In this document: positions 59,760 to 64,000 of the stretch, in pieces | Layout: every line of letters starts with the position of its first letter | Numbering within the stretch: the first letter of the stretch is position 1 | Source: Chloroflexota bacterium | GTDB taxonomy: Bacteria > Chloroflexota > Anaerolineae > Anaerolineales > Anaerolineaceae | Assembly (NCBI GenBank): GCA_023381565.1 | Contig: JAMCRR010000006.1 | Span: 1 to 64,000 of the forward strand | Length of the DNA: 64,000 nucleotides | Direction: 5' to 3' | Translations under genes and position numbers: made by a program | Notes under the pieces: model-generated | Seen by the model: only the letters and a program-made list of their open reading frames with translations | The model's database searches: none | What the model was told of the DNA's origin: nothing

Positions 59760-60341
59760 CTAGTCCAGGAGTTCCTTCGGGATATTGCCGCCGTTCTCGG
59801 CCAGCTTCTGCATTACGGTCTTGTGCAGCCAGGTGTTCATCTGAGCCGAATCGCCCATCTTGTCGGTGGGGCAGCCCAGCTCTACGGCCAGCTCTTTGCG
59901 GGCCTCATAGCTGCTGTCAATATCCAGCAGCTTGAGCATGTCCACAATCGACACTTTCCAGTTGAGCTTTTGGGGATTTTCGGCTGCCAGGCGATCGAGC
60001 TTGCTCACCACGTCGACCATGGGGATCTCCGCCGGGGTTGCCGGGGTTGCGGGCACCGGCCGAGGAATGCCGGAGCCGTGCTCGAATTCACGCGGGGGTG
60101 GGGCTGCCTGGGAGACCTGCGGAGCAGGGCGAGGCGCTGCTCCGGCCTGCGGCGAAGGCGGGGGGGTTTTGGGAATTTGCGGTGCAGGGCGCGCTCCGGG
60201 TCCCGGCTGTGGAGCGGGTGGGGTAGTTGAGGATACCTGCGTGGCAGGAGGCGGGACGGCGGCGATGGGTTTGGCTGGAGCAGGCGCTGCAGCAGGGTGT
60301 TTAAGGCCTAGCTTTTCAAGAATGTTACTGAACAGGCTCAT
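59760..60341 (-). CDS. DUF3597 domain-containing protein
   Basis: 193 residues; GAAAGGGA precedes the ATG. A short helix (SLFSNILEKLGL) is followed by an Ala/Pro-rich, probably disordered linker (about 18-105). The DUF3597 domain follows: MVDVVSKLDRLAAENPQKLNWKVSIVDMLKLL, DIDSSYEARKELAVELGCP, MNTWLHKTVMQKLAENGGNIPKELLD, each split over helices. The helical domain has no known enzymatic role. A strong terminator follows, so the gene is monocistronic. Confidence 0.88.
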   Translation of the reverse strand: MSLFSNILEKLGLKHPAAAPAPAKPIAAVPPPATQVSSTTPPAPQPGPGARPAPQIPKTPPPSPQAGAAPRPAPQVSQAAPPPREFEHGSGIPRPVPATPATPAEIPMVDVVSKLDRLAAENPQKLNWKVSIVDMLKLLDIDSSYEARKELAVELGCPTDKMGDSAQMNTWLHKTVMQKLAENGGNIPKELLD

Positions 60342-61190
60342 GGCAAATCCCTTTCTCTATCGAAATGAAATGTCTGAGGGACGCATCCGTAACTTATTCT
60401 TATTATAGGGTAGAAAGGAATTAAAAGGCGACACTTATCGAAGGATCATCCACCTTGAGTTCGAATCCTTGAATTCCCAATATGATTCTATGGTTTTTGA
60501 TCCATTGGGATTTGCCATTATGCCCCTCATTTCAGCCCGGAGAGTGAGATGCTTTTCGAAAGTCAAACTCGAAAAACGGGTGGCCTTGCCGATAGATCTT
60601 CGAGACAAGTTAATTGAATGAACGGTATGGCGAGTTTGGCACATCGTTTTTATGGCAGTCAACCAAAGTGATGATATTCTGCAAGCTTAGACTCGCCGGG
60701 AGGAGCTCCAGCCAGCCTTCGTCCAAATGATTTTCTTAATGAGGCGATTTTTGCTTCTATCTCAAATTTCCTACACAAAGCGTTCCGTAGATCGGATACA
60801 GCTACCAGTTGATACTTCCGGTTCTAGGTAAGAGGTAATGATGCCATGGAATAGAGAGCGCTCCCTACGCAGCGGGTTCAAATCGGGCAAGGGCGATTAT
60901 GATTGAAAATCCATCTTAAGCACGGAGAACAGAGCAGTAATCAACCAGTGCTTCTCGGTCGTCCTGACCGGCATTCCCCCACACGCGGAGTGTGCATGCC
61001 AACCAACGGGTGCATTCTCGCTTGGGTGCTCATAAGCGCGGTGCACACCTATACGCAAGAGCCTAACCACACGGCTCAGGTGTGAATGATGATTTCCTTG
61101 AATGGGAAGCCACCAATGCAAACCAGGCCATGAAACCATGCCTTCTGGCTACATGACCTGGATGGTGAGAATATCCTACACGATTTGGGT
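60342..61190. other. Longest gene-free stretch of the window
   Basis: About 850 bases with only short, unconvincing frames on both strands (for instance 60435-60662 and 60897-61139). A GTTCGAATCC at 60459-60468 resembles a tRNA T-loop but its flanks do not pair. No rRNA, tRNA, insertion sequence or hairpin terminator was seen. It may be a degraded region or carry an RNA that cannot be recognised by eye. Confidence 0.4.
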
Positions 61191-61415
61191 TTATGGGATG
61201 TTCTTATTGACCTCCGCCAACATCATCTCGGCTTTTTCTTTAGTCAGACCCAGCTGGGCCGCCTGCGGCATCGCCAGGATCATATTCAGGGTCATTCCCC
61301 GGGCCATATTGACCAGCGGGTTGGTGGATAACCCAGGGAAGTGCTGGTCGATGACCTGTTTCGCCTGGGGTGTGTCGAGAAGAGTGCCGAAAGGTGTATC
61401 GAGGGTGAATGCCAT
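61191..61415 (-). CDS. Small hypothetical helical protein
   Basis: 74 residues with AAGGAGA at good spacing. The sequence FTLDTPFGTLLDTPQAKQVIDQHFPGL, NPLVNMARGMTLNMIL and EKAEMMLAEVNKNI resembles a short helical module that also occurs at the C-terminus of some glycosidase or binding proteins, where it reads PLGxLLxxPxAKxVLxxHLPxL...MARGMTL. As a stand-alone protein its role is unknown. It is cytoplasmic, with no signal or membrane segment. Confidence 0.7.
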   Translation of the reverse strand: MAFTLDTPFGTLLDTPQAKQVIDQHFPGLSTNPLVNMARGMTLNMILAMPQAAQLGLTKEKAEMMLAEVNKNIP

Positions 61416-61498
61416 TAGATTCTCCTTATCTAGTATAGTGGAAAGTGAGTGGATGCATTTTGAACTCTGATTTATTGCCGGTACTTCCTGGAGCAGTA

Positions 61499-62392
61499 CT
61501 AGGCTGGAACATCTGGATTTTCATCAACCGGAACGCTTTCCATCCGGTCGGCGGTGCCCTGGAAAATCTCCCAGCCCTGGCTGAAGATGACCGCCTGGGT
61601 CGCCAGGAGCCAGAGGAAGAAAAGCCCCAGCGCGATCGTGCCCCAGGTGAAAATGGTATTGAGGTTGCTCTGAATATTTGAGAGCAACGCCTTAAGATTA
61701 TCCATCGAAGACCGGGATTCGGCGATCATGGATTGATAATCGCGCAGGCTGCCCGTGATAAGCGCCGTGCTTTTCGACATGGCGGAGAGATTGTCGCGAA
61801 TCACGGTCAGGTTATCATCAGCTTTGCCTATATTTGTGGCCATCTCGTCGAAAGTAGCCGGCATGTCTTTGAGGCTGAGCGAAAGCTCACCCAACGAGTC
61901 GGCCAGAGGTTTTTCGGGGTTGTAGTTCTGGGTAGAGGCGGGCATAAAGGCGCTCAGCATGGGGGTAGCGCTCATCACAGCCCGGAAGGCATCCATGGAC
62001 TTTATGGCGCTCTCCAACGATTTGGCGGCATCCTGGGCGGAATTCAGAGAATCTGTAGCAGCTTGCAGGGTGGTCGGAAGCTGGTCGCCCATGACCTCAT
62101 TCAGTTGGATGATTACCGGCTGGGTATCCTCCACGGAAACCGCAGTGGCTCCCAACACCTTCGAGAGGCCATCCACACTATCGACTGCAGCGCCTAAAGC
62201 CTGGCTGGTGACATCCATCGCCTTCTGGCTGTTATCAATGCTGGTTACAAGTGTGGCGATGGTGGAATTTACCGAATTGACCAACCCGGGTCTGAACACC
62301 CACAAACCGGCCAACCCGGCCAGGCTGAGCACCAGCCCAATTATCCCGGCGATCATCACGAACACACCTAGAAGGCGTCGTAGAATTTTCAT
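61499..62392 (-). CDS. Hypothetical membrane protein with long periplasmic-type coiled coil
   Basis: 297 residues; GAGGGG precedes the ATG. An N-terminal membrane helix (about 8-34) and a C-terminal one (about 253-275) flank roughly 215 residues of Ser/Ala/Asp-rich helices with heptad-like spacing (ATLVTSIDNSQKAMDVTSQ, LTVIRDNLSAMSKSTALI and others), reminiscent of methyl-accepting or MCE-type coiled coils. No signalling domain is attached. The C-terminal tail is acidic. Family unknown; a structural role in the envelope is possible. Confidence 0.75.
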   Translation of the reverse strand: MKILRRLLGVFVMIAGIIGLVLSLAGLAGLWVFRPGLVNSVNSTIATLVTSIDNSQKAMDVTSQALGAAVDSVDGLSKVLGATAVSVEDTQPVIIQLNEVMGDQLPTTLQAATDSLNSAQDAAKSLESAIKSMDAFRAVMSATPMLSAFMPASTQNYNPEKPLADSLGELSLSLKDMPATFDEMATNIGKADDNLTVIRDNLSAMSKSTALITGSLRDYQSMIAESRSSMDNLKALLSNIQSNLNTIFTWGTIALGLFFLWLLATQAVIFSQGWEIFQGTADRMESVPVDENPDVPA

Positions 62393-62597
62393 GACCCCTC
62401 TCTCTCGAATTTACGAACCCGGTATCAGATAAGAATATTATACATTAACCTGAGTGCGGGATAATGGGAGGGGGGTCGATCAGTGGGAAACATGGTTGGC
62501 AATATAGGCAGCATCTTTGCCCACACCGCCGAGCAGTGATGAGCTCAATCCAGTCTGGAATAACAGCCCGATAAAGTAATAAAAAATTCAAGAGGCA

Positions 62598-63077
62598 ATG
62601 TCAGAGAGAATTTCGCCAAAACGGAAATATGATTCATCCAGGCGCCAGGTGCAGGCGCGTGAAACCCGCCGGCTGATTGCCGAATCCGCTCGCCGCCTGT
62701 TCATCGAACATGGCAATAGCGGGAAGCCGATCGAAGCCATCGCCCAGGGGGCAGCGGTGGCGACAGAAAGCGAAATTCTGGGCCGCGCCGCCCCGATTTT
62801 TGTAATTTTAAAATCTGCTGCCGAGACCGATGTGGAGATTGCAGAGCTGGTGCAGCGCTTACCCAAGGAACGCCTGGAAAATACGACCCTCTTTGTGCAG
62901 CATATCGCCAGGAACAACGGTTTGCGGGAGGGGATGAGCATCTCCGCGGCCGCCGAACTGGTTTGGACCCTTGCCAGCCCCGAAGTATTCCTTCTGCTGA
63001 CCCGCAATCGGGAGTATTCACCAGAAAAATACGCTGCCTGGCTGCAAACTACCTTGACCCGCTTGCTCCTGCCCTGA
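62598..63077 (+). pseudogene. TetR-family gene with an internal deletion
   Basis: 159 codons, one open frame. The N-terminal helix of the HTH (VQARETRRLIAESARRLFIEHG) and the start of the second (IEAIAQGAAVA) are normal. The text then passes directly into the ligand-binding domain (ILGRAAPIFVILKSAAETD) without the recognition helix and the following 35-50 residues that TetR proteins have there. The C-terminal part is complete to TLTRLLLP. An in-frame deletion has removed the DNA-reading helix, so the product is unlikely to bind DNA. Ribosome binding site AGAGGC. Confidence 0.72.
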
Positions 63078-63230
63078 TAGTTATCTTTCTGAATCAACAA
63101 CCGCAACCCAAAAACGACTCCTGTTGAATGACGATATCAGGGTAGATTCGAGAGCGCTGCATGCATCATGGGTCCCTCCTGTATAATGAATGGAAGCAAT
63201 CCCTGGCAGTTACAAATTCGAGGCTCTCGC

Positions 63231-64000
63231 AATGGAAAACGAATCGACCTTTACGACACCCTCTGTCCCCGAGCGGATCGCCCTGGGGAAAACCGGTCTC
63301 CAGATCAGCCCCCTGGGGCTCGGCACCATGCAATGGGGAGACCGCATGTTCTGGGATTACGGGAAGGGTGGGTATAGCGACAACGACCTGCGTCTCGTCT
63401 TCGAGCGCACCCTGCAAGCAGGGGTTAATTTCTTCGACTCGGCCGAAAGCTACGGAAACGGGCGCTCGGAGACCCTCCTGGGGCAGAGCGTGCGGGCTGC
63501 CGGGCAGCCCGTGGTGGTGGCGAGCAAATATATGCCCTACCCCTGGCGGCTGAGGAAGGCAGATCTCATCCAGGCGCTGCGGCGCAGCCTGAGCCGCCTG
63601 GGTCTGCCGAAACTGGACCTCTACCAGATCCACTGGCCTTTCCCGCCGCGCAGCGTTGAGACGTGGGCAGAGGCTCTGGCGGATGCCGCCCAGGCCGGGC
63701 TGGTGCAGGCCGTAGGGGTCTCGAATTACAGCCCTGACCAGATGCAGCGGAGCTACGATGTCCTGGCCCGGCGGGGCATCCCGCTGGCTTCCAACCAGGT
63801 GCGCTTCAACCTGCTCTCGCGCGGCCCGGAGAAAAATGGCCTGCTGCAGGCTTGCCGCGAGCTGGGCGTGACCCTGATCGCCTACAGCCCCCTGTCGCAG
63901 GGCCTGCTCACCGGCAAGTACACCCCCCAGAACCCCATGCGCGGGGTGCGGGGGATCTTAACGCATGGTAAACTCGGGCCGGCTCAGGCATTGATCGGGC
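63231..64000 (+). CDS. Aldo/keto reductase, 3' end beyond the window
   Basis: The frame opens at the ATG at 63231 (GAGG eight bases before it) and is still open at the right edge, giving the first 256 codons or so. The N-terminus has a 15-residue tail before RIALGKTGLQISPLGLGTMQWGD. Asp in FFDSAESY, its Tyr, Lys in VVASKYMPY and His in YQIHWP form the tetrad, followed by GVSNYSPDQM and YSPLSQGLLTGKYTP. It is an NADP-dependent aldo/keto reductase of the AKR family. TATAAT at 63182-63187 may be its -10 box. Confidence 0.88.

Noticed and set aside
60459-60468. GTTCGAATCC, a tRNA T-loop look-alike
   Set aside because: The flanking bases do not form the 5-base T-stem and no acceptor or anticodon stem can be drawn around it.
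60897-61139. 80-codon minus-strand frame that at first looked like a transposase remnant
   Set aside because: No conserved DDE or HUH motif and no terminal repeats could be found.
62480-62587. Minus-strand frame of 35 codons ending GGVGKDAAYIANHVSH
   Set aside because: Looks like a membrane-protein C-terminus but has no start codon and a stop just before it; too short to identify.

Overview
The window reads as a piece of a Chloroflexota (Anaerolineae-like) chromosome, probably from an environmental assembly. This is inferred from gene content, not from a marker gene. The signs are many stand-alone intracellular signalling genes (a SARP/AAA/TPR regulator and a class III cyclase/NB-ARC/TPR protein), DUF1697, DinB, DUF1641 and DUF3597 proteins, secreted parallel beta-helix proteins of the choice-of-anchor-Q type, and secreted proteins that share an aromatic/aliphatic-Pro C-terminal tail. 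No rRNA, tRNA, CRISPR array, insertion sequence or phage gene was found. Coding density is high, with genes on both strands in short operons, many with a clear GGAGG-type ribosome binding site.

Layout. 0.1-4.5 kb (minus): secreted lipoprotein hydrolase, SRPBCC protein, creatininase-family amidohydrolase, TauE/SafE permease, SDR. 4.8-7.2 kb (plus): large secreted beta-helix protein. 7.2-16.1 kb: CorA-like channel, methyltransferases, a C-terminally truncated deazaflavin nitroreductase, membrane cyclophilin, a DinB gene broken by an in-frame TAG, DUF1697, AzlC/AzlD exporter, small unknown proteins, aldo/keto reductase. 16.2-17.2 kb: cupin and nitroreductase. 17.2-21.7 kb (plus): a compact sulfur operon (HTH/PocR sensor, sulfide:quinone reductase-like flavoprotein, DUF1641, DsrC/TusE-like protein, DsrE2-like protein) ending in a decapitated cupin gene. 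21.8-28.4 kb (minus): PLP decarboxylase, and a MarR-controlled heterodimeric ABC exporter. 28.6-35.6 kb: secreted beta-propeller, SARP regulator, SHOCT protein, second beta-helix protein. 35.7-40.5 kb: Fpg-type DNA glycosylase, histidine kinase/response regulator pair, DUF2007-like protein, receiver-only regulator, acyltransferase. 40.7-45.3 kb (minus): membrane proteins, HD protein, a decayed phosphotransferase gene, ICMT-like methyltransferase, an intact phosphotransferase. 45.3-47.9 kb (minus): TetR with its quinone oxidoreductase, and a ferritin-like/cytochrome b5 pair. 48.3-55.9 kb (minus): esterase, small membrane proteins, MBL hydrolase, three alpha/beta hydrolases, a DMT exporter and an ArsR-SRPBCC fusion. 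56.2-59.0 kb: cyclase/NB-ARC/TPR regulator. 59.0-61.2 kb is gene-poor apart from DUF3597. 61.2-64.0 kb: small unknown protein, coiled-coil membrane protein, an internally deleted TetR gene, and an aldo/keto reductase that runs off the right edge.

Most notable are the PocR-controlled SQR-DUF1641-TusE/DsrC-DsrE2 operon with an elaborate palindromic promoter; the shared C-terminal tail on three secreted proteins, which may be a sorting signal; consensus -35/-10 promoters overlapped by palindromic or repeat operator candidates at tetR, marR and arsR, the arsR message probably being leaderless; a palindrome over a weaker promoter candidate far upstream of the ferritin genes; a group of five decaying genes (DinB, phosphotransferase, TetR, cupin, nitroreductase); and a 13-base match to an Illumina adapter in a non-coding stretch near 51.3 kb, which warns of a possible assembly join.
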